From: an uncultured Flavobacteriaceae bacterium
Lineage (GTDB): Bacteria > Bacteroidota > Bacteroidia > Flavobacteriales > Flavobacteriaceae
Assembly: GCA_947500575.1 (NCBI GenBank)
Contig: CANMSI010000002.1
Span: 248,001 to 312,000 of the forward strand
Length of the DNA: 64,000 nt
Direction: 5' to 3'
The notes under the pieces were generated by a model that worked only from the letters and a program-made list of their open reading frames with translations, searched no databases and had not been told where the DNA came from. The position numbers and the translations under genes were made by a program. Shown here in pieces: positions 1 through 7,932 of this stretch; the stretch's first letter is position 1, and every line of letters starts with the position of its first letter.

Positions 1-118
1 TCAGGCGGTTCAGATCATCGAAGCTGAAATGGAAGCTACTCCCGAAAGAGACGAGATTTTACAGTTTATTAGAGATTCCCAACGAGGTATCATGAAAGGT
101 TATTTTAGTACTAATTAA
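1..118 (+). CDS. lpxA: Acyl-[ACP]-UDP-N-acetylglucosamine O-acyltransferase, 3' end only
   Basis: Partial gene entering from the left edge; only the last 38 codons are visible, in the frame starting at base 2 and ending with TAA at 116-118. The tail reads as a charged C-terminal helix (IIEAEMEATPERDEILQFI, then RDSQRGIMKGY), which fits the C-terminal helical domain of LpxA, the first enzyme of lipid A synthesis. The call leans on context: efp starts 8 bases downstream and an LpxD-like gene follows, an order I associate with flavobacteria. The catalytic hexapeptide domain lies outside the window, so the identity is inferred. Confidence 0.7.
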   Translation, partial: QAVQIIEAEMEATPERDEILQFIRDSQRGIMKGYFSTN

Positions 119-126
119 AAACAAAT

Positions 127-693
127 ATGGCATCTACATCAGATATTAGAAAAGGATTGTGTATTAAATACAACCACGATATTTTTAAAATAATAGAATT
201 CTTGCACGTAAAACCAGGAAAAGGTCCTGCTTTTGTTCGTACAAAATTGAAAAGTGTTACTACAGGTAAGGTGATAGATAATACGTTTTCTGCAGGGCAT
301 AAGATCGAAGATGTGCGGGTAGAAACACGTTCCTATCAATACCTATATGCAGAAGGAGAAACCTATCACTTCATGAACACAAATGATTACAATCAGATTA
401 CACTGGAGGAGAGTAGTTTGGACAGTCCCGGTTTGCTAAAAGAGGGAGAGGTAGTTACCATATTGTTCAATACAGAAGATAGTATGCCTTTATCTGTAGA
501 CATGCCTGCAAGTGTTGTTTTAGAGGTAACACATACGGAGCCAGGAGTTAAAGGAAACACAGCCACCAATGCAACGAAACCTGCTACTGTTGAAACAGGT
601 GCAAGGGTGAACGTGCCATTATTTATCAATGAAGGAGATAAAATTAAGATTGAGACGGAGAAAGGCACTTATATGGAACGTGTTAAGGAGTAA
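127..693 (+). CDS. efp: Translation elongation factor P
   Basis: Elongation factor P binds ribosomes stalled at proline stretches and promotes peptide bond formation. The 188-residue length and three beta-barrel domain layout are typical of the family. The N-terminal KOW-like domain carries the tip loop VKPGKGPAF, with Lys32 at the position that is modified or active in other EF-Ps; the conserved C-terminal stretch GARVNVPLFINEGDKIKIET is also present. It starts 8 bases after the lpxA stop and is probably co-transcribed with lipid A genes. No modification enzyme (epmA, epmB, earP or ymfI type) is visible in this window, so the state of Lys32 is unknown. Confidence 0.97.
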   Translation: MASTSDIRKGLCIKYNHDIFKIIEFLHVKPGKGPAFVRTKLKSVTTGKVIDNTFSAGHKIEDVRVETRSYQYLYAEGETYHFMNTNDYNQITLEESSLDSPGLLKEGEVVTILFNTEDSMPLSVDMPASVVLEVTHTEPGVKGNTATNATKPATVETGARVNVPLFINEGDKIKIETEKGTYMERVKE

Positions 694-769
694 TTCCTTT
701 AATTTTTAATGACCTAGTGTAGTCAATTGATCATGGACATTTTGTTCCCGTTATTTTAACTATTTTAAA

Positions 770-1702
770 ATGAAGTTTCCAATTCCCCATACTCTTAAAC
801 AAATAGCCAGTATTATCAATACGGAATATGTGGGTGATGATGATTTTCCTGTACTTGGAATGAATGAAATCCATGTGGTAGAGGAGGGAGATATTGTTTT
901 TGTAGATCATCCGAAATACTATGATAAGGCCTTAAACTCAAATGCCACCACCATACTTATTAATAAACAAGTAAGCTGCCCCAGCGGAAAAGCACTTCTT
1001 ATTTCTGATGATCCGTTTAGAGATTTTAATAAGCTTACTAATTTTTTCAAGCCCTTTGAGAAGGCAACTACCTCCATTGCAGCTAGCGCAAAGATTGGAA
1101 AGAATTCGATCATTCAACCCAATACTTTTATTGGAAATCATGTGGTAATCGGAGAACATTGTCAAATACATGCCAATGTTACAATCTACGACCATTGTGT
1201 TATTGGTAATCATGTAACAATTCATGCCGGTACCGTTTTAGGCGCTGATGCTTTTTATTATAAGAATAGACCTACTGGTTTTGATAAACTAATATCTGGG
1301 GGTAGCGTAATTATTGAAGATTATGTAGATATAGGTAGTTTATGTACTATAGATAGAGGCGTATCTGGAAATACTAGGATAAAGGAAGGAAGTAAGTTAG
1401 ACAATCAAGTACAAATTGGTCATGATACCGTTATTGGTAAAAAATGTCTCATCGCTTCCCAAACAGGAATTGCAGGTTGTGTGGTGGTAGAAGATGAAGT
1501 TACTTTATGGGGGCAGGTAGGCGTAACCAGTGGTATTCGTATAGGCAGTAAAGCTGTTGTTTTAGCACAAACAGGGATTTCTAAATCAATTGAAGGAGGA
1601 AAAACCTATTTTGGAAGTCCAGTAGAAGAAGCTAGAGAAAAACTAAAACAACTGGCCTATGTTAAAAAGATTCCAGATATCATTAAAAAAATAAAAGATT
1701 AA
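770..1702 (+). CDS. LpxD-like UDP-3-O-acylglucosamine N-acyltransferase
   Basis: A 310-residue protein with the LpxD architecture: an N-terminal uridine-binding-like domain (about residues 1-100), a left-handed beta-helix of hexapeptide repeats (about 100-270) and a short C-terminal helix. His218 in the segment [11 protein letters not shown] aligns with the catalytic His of LpxD (His239 in E. coli). [13 protein letters not shown] and [15 protein letters not shown] match LpxD landmarks. LpxD adds the second 3-hydroxyacyl chain during lipid A synthesis at the inner face of the cytoplasmic membrane. Flavobacteria often carry two such genes; this one sits after efp rather than before lpxC-fabZ, so it may be the divergent paralogue and its acyl or sugar substrate may differ. 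Hence no gene symbol is given. Confidence 0.8.
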   Translation: MKFPIPHTLKQIASIINTEYVGDDDFPVLGMNEIHVVEEGDIVFVDHPKYYDKALNSNATTILINKQVSCPSGKALLISDDPFRDFNKLTNFFKPFEKATTSIAASAKIGKNSIIQPNTFIGNHVVIGEHCQIHANVTIYDHCVIGNHVTIHAGTVLGADAFYYKNRPTGFDKLISGGSVIIEDYVDIGSLCTIDRGVSGNTRIKEGSKLDNQVQIGHDTVIGKKCLIASQTGIAGCVVVEDEVTLWGQVGVTSGIRIGSKAVVLAQTGISKSIEGGKTYFGSPVEEAREKLKQLAYVKKIPDIIKKIKD

Positions 1703-1727
1703 ATGCACGAGAAAGTTTGCAAAGCTA

Positions 1728-1735
1728 TATTTTTG
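1728..1735 (+). promoter_or_regulatory. Possible -7 promoter element for sucD
   Basis: TATTTTTG matches the Bacteroidota -7 consensus TAnnTTTG exactly and lies 26 bases before the sucD ATG. No convincing TTTG/TTG element is found about 20 bases upstream, so the call is weak. Confidence 0.3.
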
Positions 1736-1760
1736 TGCAGCAAAAATAAATCAATTCAGC

Positions 1761-2633
1761 ATGAGTGTCTTAGTAAATAAAGATTCTAAAATTATAGTTC
1801 AAGGATTTACCGGTAGCGAAGGAACTTTCCACGCGGAGCAAATGATTGCTTACGGAACCAATGTAGTTGGTGGTGTAACTCCGGGTAAAGGTGGACAAGA
1901 GCATCTTGGAAAACCTGTTTATAATACTGTGGAAGAAGCGGTAAGTGAAGTAGGAGCAGATACAACGATCATTTTTGTACCACCAGCTTTTGCTGCAGAT
2001 GCAATTATGGAGGCCGCAAATGCAGGTATTAAAGTGATTATAACTATTACTGAAGGAATCCCCGTGGCCGATATGGTAAAGGCTTCGGATTATATCAAAA
2101 ATTTAGATTGTAGACTAGTAGGCCCTAACTGTCCAGGTGTTATTACTCCTGGTGAAGCAAAAGTAGGCATTATGCCAGGGTTTGTTTTTGAAAAAGGAAA
2201 TGTCGGAATCGTTTCAAAATCGGGAACACTAACTTACGAAGCGGCAGATCAGGTAGTTCGTCAAGGTCTTGGAATTACAACTGCCATAGGTATTGGAGGT
2301 GATCCAATTATCGGAACTACTACCAAAGAAGCAGTAGAATTATTGATCAATGATTCGGAAACCGAATGTGTTGTGATGATAGGGGAAATAGGAGGACAAT
2401 TGGAAGCAGATGCAGCGCACTGGTATAAAGAAAGTGGCAGTAAAAAGCCCATTGTTGGTTTTATTGCTGGAGAAACGGCACCTGCTGGTAGAACTATGGG
2501 ACATGCTGGAGCCATTGTTGGAGGAAGCGACGATACTGCACAAGCTAAGAAACAAATTATGAGAGAATGTGGAATCCATGTAGTAGATTCTCCTGCCGAA
2601 ATTGGATTAAAAGTAAAAGAAGTGATTGGATAG
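1761..2633 (+). CDS. sucD: Succinyl-CoA synthetase (ADP-forming) subunit alpha
   Basis: Alpha subunit of the TCA-cycle enzyme that interconverts succinyl-CoA and succinate with substrate-level phosphorylation. The 290-residue length is standard. The N-terminal CoA-binding Rossmann domain shows [11 protein letters not shown]; the C-terminal ligase domain carries GHAGAIVGG, with His248 as the residue phosphorylated in catalysis. The partner gene sucC is not adjacent, so the two subunits are encoded apart here. A strong terminator follows at once. Confidence 0.97.
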   Translation: MSVLVNKDSKIIVQGFTGSEGTFHAEQMIAYGTNVVGGVTPGKGGQEHLGKPVYNTVEEAVSEVGADTTIIFVPPAFAADAIMEAANAGIKVIITITEGIPVADMVKASDYIKNLDCRLVGPNCPGVITPGEAKVGIMPGFVFEKGNVGIVSKSGTLTYEAADQVVRQGLGITTAIGIGGDPIIGTTTKEAVELLINDSETECVVMIGEIGGQLEADAAHWYKESGSKKPIVGFIAGETAPAGRTMGHAGAIVGGSDDTAQAKKQIMRECGIHVVDSPAEIGLKVKEVIG

Positions 2634-2654
2634 TCAATCGTTAACAGAATATTA

Positions 2655-2692
2655 AAATCCCGTTCCAAAGCCTTGGAATCGGGATTTTTTTT
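2655..2692 (+). terminator. Rho-independent terminator after sucD
   Basis: A GC-containing hairpin (arms AATCCCGTTCCAA and TTGGAATCGGGATT, one bulged base) is followed by a run of eight T. It ends the sucD transcript, and the T tract abuts the putative fabG promoter. Confidence 0.9.
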
Positions 2693-2721
2693 CGCCCTTA
2701 TGACAACAAAAGCTATCTTTG
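2691..2721 (+). promoter_or_regulatory. Candidate promoter of fabG
   Basis: TATCTTTG at 2714-2721 is a perfect match to the Bacteroidota -7 consensus TAnnTTTG. The -33 region, 19 bases upstream, is only TTCG. It lies between the sucD terminator and the fabG start, where a promoter is expected. Confidence 0.45.
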
Positions 2722-2749
2722 GATATTAACGAAACAAACGCAATAGTAA

Positions 2750-3496
2750 ATGAAACTTTTAGAAGGAAAAAATGTCATCATTACAGGAGCTAGTAGAGGC
2801 ATAGGAAAGGGAATTGCTCAGGTTTTTGCCGAGCATGGTGCTAATGTTGCCTTTACCTATAGTTCTAGCGAAGCTCCAGCTTTAGCATTGGAAAAAGAAT
2901 TAACCGCTAAAGGTGTAAAAGCCAAGGCATATAAGAGCAATGCGGCCAGTTTTGAAGCTTCAGAACAGTTGGTTGCAAATGTATTGGAGGATTTTGATGG
3001 AATAGACGTACTTATAAATAATGCCGGAATCACAAAAGACAACCTCTTAATGAGAATGGGTGAGGAGGATTTTGATAGCGTGATTGAAATCAATCTTAAA
3101 TCTGTTTTTAATATGACCAAAGCAGTACAACGAACCTTGCTTAAGCAGCGCAAAGGTTCCATTATTAATATGAGTAGTGTGGTTGGAGTGAAAGGAAATG
3201 CGGGACAAACCAATTATGCAGCCTCTAAGGCAGGTATGATCGGTTTTACAAAATCTGTTGCCTTGGAATTAGGTTCTAGAAATATTCGTTGCAATGCAAT
3301 TGCACCTGGATTTATAGAAACAGAAATGACCGAAAAATTAGATGAAAAGGTGGTAGAAGGATGGCGAAATGCAATTCCATTAAAACGGGGTGGAGCCCCA
3401 GAAGATGTGGCAAATGCATGCGTTTTTCTAGCATCTGACTTATCAGCCTACATTACGGGTCAGGTACTAAATGTAGATGGAGGAATGTTAACATAA
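2750..3496 (+). CDS. fabG: 3-oxoacyl-[ACP] reductase FabG-type SDR
   Basis: A 248-residue classical short-chain dehydrogenase/reductase of FabG type, which reduces 3-oxoacyl-ACP with NADPH in fatty acid elongation. The nucleotide loop GASRGIGKG, the NNAG motif, the catalytic serine (S143 region), Y156xxxK160 (YAASK) and the C-terminal INVDGGM-like end (LNVDGGMLT) are all present. FabG sequences are hard to separate from other SDRs, and no fatty acid synthesis genes are next to it, so a second function is possible. It begins a new transcription unit after the sucD terminator and runs into the ybjQ-like gene 18 bases on. Confidence 0.88.
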   Translation: MKLLEGKNVIITGASRGIGKGIAQVFAEHGANVAFTYSSSEAPALALEKELTAKGVKAKAYKSNAASFEASEQLVANVLEDFDGIDVLINNAGITKDNLLMRMGEEDFDSVIEINLKSVFNMTKAVQRTLLKQRKGSIINMSSVVGVKGNAGQTNYAASKAGMIGFTKSVALELGSRNIRCNAIAPGFIETEMTEKLDEKVVEGWRNAIPLKRGGAPEDVANACVFLASDLSAYITGQVLNVDGGMLT

Positions 3497-3514
3497 ACTT
3501 TAATATTAAATCAA

Positions 3515-3829
3515 ATGATATTTGTAACCACGGATAAAATTATTGGTAAAGAAATTGAAAGTTCGTTAGGTGCTGTTAGAGGCAGTACCGTAAGAGCTAG
3601 AAATATTGGTAGAGATGTCTTTGCGGGACTCAAAAACTTGGTGGGCGGAGAAATTTCTGAATACACAAAGTTATTAGCAGATGCTAGAGAACAAGCGATA
3701 AGACGTATGTTGGACGATGCCCAACGCCTTGGTGCAGATGCTGTGGTAAATGTTCGTTTTACAACATCTCAAGTAATGCAAGGAGCAGCAGAAATGTTGG
3801 CCTATGGTACTGCTGTGAAATTAAAGTAA
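3515..3829 (+). CDS. YbjQ (DUF74) family protein
   Basis: A 104-residue protein that matches the YbjQ/UPF0145 family through its whole length: the start FVTTDKIIGKEI, the central SLGAVRGSTVRARNIGRDV and the C-terminal ADAVVNVRF. The family forms a small pentameric fold once proposed to bind heavy metals, but its role is not established. It is soluble, without signal peptide. Close spacing to fabG (18 bases) and to the next small gene (5 bases) suggests co-transcription. Confidence 0.9.
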   Translation: MIFVTTDKIIGKEIESSLGAVRGSTVRARNIGRDVFAGLKNLVGGEISEYTKLLADAREQAIRRMLDDAQRLGADAVVNVRFTTSQVMQGAAEMLAYGTAVKLK

Positions 3830-3834
3830 GTGCT

Positions 3835-3960
3835 ATGGAATACCTTCCTTTTTTTCTAATGATTTTGATATATGGAGGCGTCTTCTGTGTCCTTATTTAT
3901 CTTGTAGTACGAAGAATTGAGGAAAAAGGAAATGAAGACTTTGAGAAGAGAGATAATTAA
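3835..3960 (+). CDS. Small single-pass membrane protein, 41 residues
   Basis: A short open frame that exactly fills the gap between the ybjQ-like gene (5 bases upstream) and the VWA gene (3 bases downstream). The product has a hydrophobic stretch of about 20 residues (FFLMILIYGGVFCVLIYLVV) followed by a charged tail RRIEEKGNEDFEKRDN, so an N-out, C-in single-pass protein is expected. The spacing and the sensible composition support a real gene. Family unknown to me; it might be an accessory of the following VWA membrane protein. Confidence 0.6.
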   Translation: MEYLPFFLMILIYGGVFCVLIYLVVRRIEEKGNEDFEKRDN

Positions 3961-3963
3961 TAG

Positions 3964-5997
3964 ATGCAGACTGGAACAGTAGGACTTATATTTTTAGCTG
4001 CGATTGGAGCATTGGCAATTGTTCTCTTTCAATATTTTTATAGAGCTAAAAGAAAAGGGAAATTGGCTATATACCTCTCTTTTCTTCGTTTTGTGGCTTT
4101 ATTTGGAATATTATTACTTCTTATAAACCCTAAATTTGCCAAGAATACCTTTCGTATTGAAAAACCTAATCTGGTTGTTTTAGTAGATAATTCTTCTTCC
4201 TTATATGCATTTAATGAGCAACAATCTATAGGTTCCCTAATTGAATCTGTAAAAAGTAATAAAGATATTACAGACCGATTCAATGTTACACAATATCGAT
4301 TTGGAAATGGATTAACTGCAGGGGATAGCTTAAGTTTTAAAGAAAATAACACCAATATTACACAGGCAATAGCTGGTCTAAATGCTGTGTATAAGAATTC
4401 AGAAAGTGCCATCGTACTTTTTACAGATGGAAATCAGACCTTGGGTGAAGACTATGAGTTTTATGGAGGGAACCAGGAATTTCCAATTTATCCTATTGTT
4501 TTAGGAGATACTACCAAGTATAAGGATCTATATGTGGGTCAGGTAAATACCAACAGATATGCCTTTTTAGATAATCAATATCCGGTAGAAGCATATATTG
4601 GATATGAAGGAAGTGGTAGTGTTAATGCCACTGTAAATATTAGTATAAATGATAAGCTCGCTTACAGGAAGAATATCACACTCTCTGCAACAGACAATAC
4701 ACAAATAATTAATACGGTGTTAAGAGCTGATGCTGTTGGAATTAAGTCTTTAAAAGTAGTGGTAAGTTCGCAACCAGATGAACGAAATACAAACAACAAT
4801 CAAAAAACCGTTGCGGTAGAAGTGATTGATGAAAAAACAAAAGTTGTTATTATTTCCAATATAGTACATCCAGATATTGGTGCACTAAAGAAATCCATTG
4901 AAAGCAATGAACAACGGTCTGTGAAGATCTATAAACCTTCTGTTAATCAAAAGGAAATAGCCGATGCAGACCTTTTTATCTTGTATCAACCTACTTCTTC
5001 TTTTAGGAATATCTACGCTTACATAAAGAAACAGAAAATAAATAGGTTTACCATTACTGGACCCAAGACGGATTGGAATTTTTTAAATACAATACAAGAT
5101 AGTTTTAAGAAGGACAGTTACAATCAACGAGAAGAGATTACGCCGATATTAAATACTGGTTTTTCTATTTTTAATTTAGAAGATTTTTCGGTGAATGATT
5201 TTCCGCCTTTAGAAAGCAATCTTGGAGAAATTGTAATTAATGCTCCACACGAAATTATTTTGGAACAGCGAATAAAGGGAGTAGCACTTGAGCAACCTCT
5301 GTTGTCTATTGTTGGAAGCGACATTGAAAGGGAAGCAATATTATTTGGAGAAAATGTATGGAAGTGGCGTGTTCAATCCTATCGAAATGGAAGAAATTTT
5401 AAAAGTTTTGACGATTTAATAGGTAAGATTACACGTTACTTGGTTACTACAAAACCTAAAAGCCGATTAAATATAGAGTATCAACCAGTTTATACTGGAA
5501 GCAATGGTGCTTTGATTTCCGCTACTTATTTTGATGAAGCCTTTATTTTTGATGCAAATGCTGCTATAACTGCAAAGTTTATGGGAGAAGAGAATGGAAT
5601 AGTTCGTAATATACCCATGTTAATCAAAGGAAGGTATTACGAAGCAGATTTAAGCGACCTTCCAAACGGTCGCTACAGATTCACAGTGAGCGTGGAAGGA
5701 GAAACCATCTCTAGATCGGGTAGTTTTTCTATCCTAAGCTTTGATGTGGAACAGCAATTTCTTTCAAGTAACTATCAAAAATTAAATCGTCTTGCGACAG
5801 GAACGAACGGACAGCTATATTTTCCATCGGGAATGAATGATTTAGTGCAAAATTTGAAGGACGATCAACGGTATGTTCCGATACAAAAAAGCAAACAAAA
5901 TATCGTATCTTTAATCGATTTTAAAGTATTGCTGGGAATCATTCTTATTGCCTTGACGGCGGAGTGGTTCATCAGAAAATATAACGGACTAATTTAA
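3964..5997 (+). CDS. VWA-like membrane protein of unknown function
   Basis: A 677-residue protein with two N-terminal membrane helices (about residues 7-25 and 36-57), a large extracytoplasmic part and one C-terminal helix (about 652-670). Just after the second helix comes LVVLVDNSSSLYAF, a DxSxS MIDAS motif (D75, S77, S79) of a von Willebrand A domain, with a later FTDGNQTLG strand. The topology (two helices, periplasmic domains, C-terminal anchor) recalls BatA/BatB-like proteins and the VWA proteins of aerotolerance-type clusters, but no MoxR gene is adjacent. The rest of the ectodomain probably holds Ig-like folds. A role in envelope protein assembly or metal-dependent adhesion is only a guess. 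Confidence 0.7.
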   Translation: MQTGTVGLIFLAAIGALAIVLFQYFYRAKRKGKLAIYLSFLRFVALFGILLLLINPKFAKNTFRIEKPNLVVLVDNSSSLYAFNEQQSIGSLIESVKSNKDITDRFNVTQYRFGNGLTAGDSLSFKENNTNITQAIAGLNAVYKNSESAIVLFTDGNQTLGEDYEFYGGNQEFPIYPIVLGDTTKYKDLYVGQVNTNRYAFLDNQYPVEAYIGYEGSGSVNATVNISINDKLAYRKNITLSATDNTQIINTVLRADAVGIKSLKVVVSSQPDERNTNNNQKTVAVEVIDEKTKVVIISNIVHPDIGALKKSIESNEQRSVKIYKPSVNQKEIADADLFILYQPTSSFRNIYAYIKKQKINRFTITGPKTDWNFLNTIQDSFKKDSYNQREEITPILNTGFSIFNLEDFSVNDFPPLESNLGEIVINAPHEIILEQRIKGVALEQPLLSIVGSDIEREAILFGENVWKWRVQSYRNGRNFKSFDDLIGKITRYLVTTKPKSRLNIEYQPVYTGSNGALISATYFDEAFIFDANAAITAKFMGEENGIVRNIPMLIKGRYYEADLSDLPNGRYRFTVSVEGETISRSGSFSILSFDVEQQFLSSNYQKLNRLATGTNGQLYFPSGMNDLVQNLKDDQRYVPIQKSKQNIVSLIDFKVLLGIILIALTAEWFIRKYNGLI

Positions 5998-6009
5998 AAA
6001 ACGAAACAA

Positions 6010-6825
6010 ATGGATAAGTTGCCAAAAATTGCATTACCCGCAATAGTGATATTAATTTTTCTTGTAATAATTATTTCAAAATCTGCGGTGACCATTGATG
6101 CTGGTCATGCTGGAGTTTTATATGAGACTTTAGGTGATGGTGTTGATCCTAATAAGGAACCTTTGGGAGAAGGATTGAATTTTGTAGCCCCATGGAATAC
6201 AGTAATAGAATACGAAGTACGCCAACAACAGTTATTTGAGGAGATGAAAGTGTTATCTTCGAATGGATTACAAATCCAAATCGACGCTACTGCTTGGTAT
6301 CTACCTGTCGAAAAAGACTTGGGGAAACTTCATAAAGAGAAAGGGAAAGACTATTTAGAACGTATTATCCAACCCGCAATACGAAGTGCTGCTAGATCGG
6401 TTGTAGGACGTTATACGCCAGAGCAGCTGTATTCGAGCAAGCGAGATGCGATTCAGGTGGAGATATTTGAAGAGACTAGGAATATAATAGCAGATCAATA
6501 TATTCAATTGAATAAGATTTTAATACGGGATGTTACCTTACCAGTAACCATTAAAGAATCTATTGAGCGTAAACTAAAACAGGAACAGGAATCTTTGGAG
6601 TACGAGTTTAGATTAGTTACTGCAGCTAAAGAAGCAGATAAGGTACGGATAGAAGCACAAGGTAAAGCGGACGCTAATAAAATATTAAGTGCTTCATTAA
6701 CAGATAAGATACTTCAGGATAAGGGAATAGATGCTACCTTAAAATTAGCACAATCTCCAAATACAAAAGTAGTTGTTGTCGGTTCTGGAGATGATGGTCT
6801 ACCTTTAATTTTAGGAAACAACTAA
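6010..6825 (+). CDS. Prohibitin-like SPFH/band 7 membrane protein
   Basis: A 271-residue protein with one N-terminal membrane helix (about residues 7-25) and an SPFH domain that begins VTIDAGHAGVLYETLGDGV. The helical part ends in a coiled coil (EFRLVTAAKEADKVRIEAQG). This is the prohibitin-1-like layout: oligomeric ring-forming scaffolds anchored in the cytoplasmic membrane, often linked to FtsH control. It begins 12 bases after the VWA gene, so the pair probably works at the same membrane. It ends in LILGNN; no NfeD partner or ftsH is adjacent. Confidence 0.88.
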   Translation: MDKLPKIALPAIVILIFLVIIISKSAVTIDAGHAGVLYETLGDGVDPNKEPLGEGLNFVAPWNTVIEYEVRQQQLFEEMKVLSSNGLQIQIDATAWYLPVEKDLGKLHKEKGKDYLERIIQPAIRSAARSVVGRYTPEQLYSSKRDAIQVEIFEETRNIIADQYIQLNKILIRDVTLPVTIKESIERKLKQEQESLEYEFRLVTAAKEADKVRIEAQGKADANKILSASLTDKILQDKGIDATLKLAQSPNTKVVVVGSGDDGLPLILGNN

Positions 6826-6877
6826 ATCCTATCTTTTTGTTTGATTTCTAAATTTAATGAAAGATTATACTATTTAA

Positions 6878-6909
6878 TTTTCGAGAATTAGAAATATATT
6901 TTACTTTTA
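6878..6909 (+). promoter_or_regulatory. Tentative his operon promoter
   Basis: TTTTCG at 6878-6883, an 18-base gap and TACTTTTA at 6902-6909 resemble the Bacteroidota -33/-7 pattern (TTG...TAnnTTTG) with one or two mismatches each. If used, transcription would begin only a few bases before the leader ATG at 6917. A more distant promoter cannot be excluded. Confidence 0.25.
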
Positions 6910-6916
6910 CAGCATC

Positions 6917-6970
6917 ATGAGAAATAGAAATACACATCATCATTTTTACACTGGCACTCTGGCGGGATAA
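6917..6970 (+). CDS. hisL: His operon leader peptide (candidate), 17 residues
   Basis: A 17-codon frame encoding MRNRNTHHHFYTGTLAG, with three consecutive CAT histidine codons. It lies 147 bp before hisG and 30 bp before an intrinsic terminator. In enteric bacteria such His-rich leaders sense charged tRNA-His: ribosome stalling at the His codons prevents terminator folding and lets the his genes be read. Codons, position and terminator all fit that mechanism. The His run is shorter than the seven of E. coli hisL. The antiterminator pairing was not resolved by eye; CGGG at 6963-6966 could compete for CCCG at 7003-7006. Confidence 0.75.
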   Translation: MRNRNTHHHFYTGTLAG

Positions 6971-7000
6971 AAATGTATTGTAGTATGTAAACATATATTG

Positions 7001-7040
7001 AACCCGTTTGAGTAATCAAACGGGTTTTTAGTTTTTAGGC
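7001..7040 (+). terminator. His attenuator terminator hairpin
   Basis: Perfect 10-bp stem AACCCGTTTG / CAAACGGGTT with loop AGTAAT (7001-7026), followed by a T-rich tract (TTTAGTTTTT). It stands between the His-rich leader peptide and hisG, so transcripts must pass it to reach the operon. A second weak palindrome (TGTTTGA-ATA-TCAAACA, 7042-7058) repeats part of the same sequence and might take part in alternative folding. Confidence 0.8.
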
Positions 7041-7071
7041 CTGTTTGAATATCAAACACAATTAAATTAAA

Positions 7072-7929
7072 ATGACAAAAATTAGAATTGCTATTCAAAA
7101 ATCGGGTCGTCTAAATGAAGACTCTTTGAGAATTTTAAAGGACTGTGGAATTTCTATTGAGAATGGAAAGGATCAGCTTAAAGCTTCTGCTAGGAACTTT
7201 CCTATGGAAGTATTCTATCTTAGAAACGGAGACATTCCTCAGTATTTAAGGGATGGTGTAGTAGATATTGCCATTATTGGTGAGAATGTGCTTATAGAAA
7301 AAGGGGCAGATATTTTAATAGCTGAGAAACTAGGATTTTCTAAATGCAAGGTTTCCTTAGCCGTACCTAAAGGGGTAGATTATGGTTCTATTGAAGATTT
7401 AAACGGTAAAAGAATAGCTACATCCTATCCAAATACGGTAAATAATTACCTGGAATCAAAAGGTATCAAAGCAGACCTACACATTATTAATGGCTCCGTA
7501 GAGATTGCACCAAATATTGGTTTGGCAGATGCCATTTGTGATATTGTATCAAGTGGAAGTACCTTGTTTAAAAATAACTTAAAGGAGGTGGAAGTAATGC
7601 TTAAGAGTGAAGCAGTACTTGCTGTTTCTCCTACAATTTCTGATGAGAGAAACCAAATTTTAAAGAAGCTTCAATTTCGAATTCAGTCTGTTCTTAGAGC
7701 AAGGCAATCAAAATATATTTTGTTGAATGCCCCAAATGAGAAATTGAACGAAATCCTTGCTTTATTACCAGGAATGAGAAGCCCTACCGTTCTTCCTTTG
7801 GCTGAAGAAGGTTGGAATTCAGTGCATACAGTAATTCAAAAAGATAAATTTTGGACGGTAATAGATGAGCTAAAACAAGCTGGTGCTGAGGGTATTTTAG
7901 TTTGTCCGATCGAAAAAATGGTGCTTTAA
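7072..7929 (+). CDS. hisG: ATP phosphoribosyltransferase (long form)
   Basis: First step of histidine synthesis: joins ATP and PRPP to phosphoribosyl-ATP. The 285-residue length shows the long hexameric form, with catalytic domains starting IRIAIQKSGRLNEDS and the PRPP-binding stretch DAICDIVSSGSTL, plus a C-terminal ACT-like domain (about residues 212-285, from RSPTVLPLAEEGW on) that gives histidine feedback inhibition. No hisZ is therefore needed. It is the first structural gene after the leader and attenuator. Confidence 0.97.
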   Translation: MTKIRIAIQKSGRLNEDSLRILKDCGISIENGKDQLKASARNFPMEVFYLRNGDIPQYLRDGVVDIAIIGENVLIEKGADILIAEKLGFSKCKVSLAVPKGVDYGSIEDLNGKRIATSYPNTVNNYLESKGIKADLHIINGSVEIAPNIGLADAICDIVSSGSTLFKNNLKEVEVMLKSEAVLAVSPTISDERNQILKKLQFRIQSVLRARQSKYILLNAPNEKLNEILALLPGMRSPTVLPLAEEGWNSVHTVIQKDKFWTVIDELKQAGAEGILVCPIEKMVL

Positions 7930-7932
7930 AAG

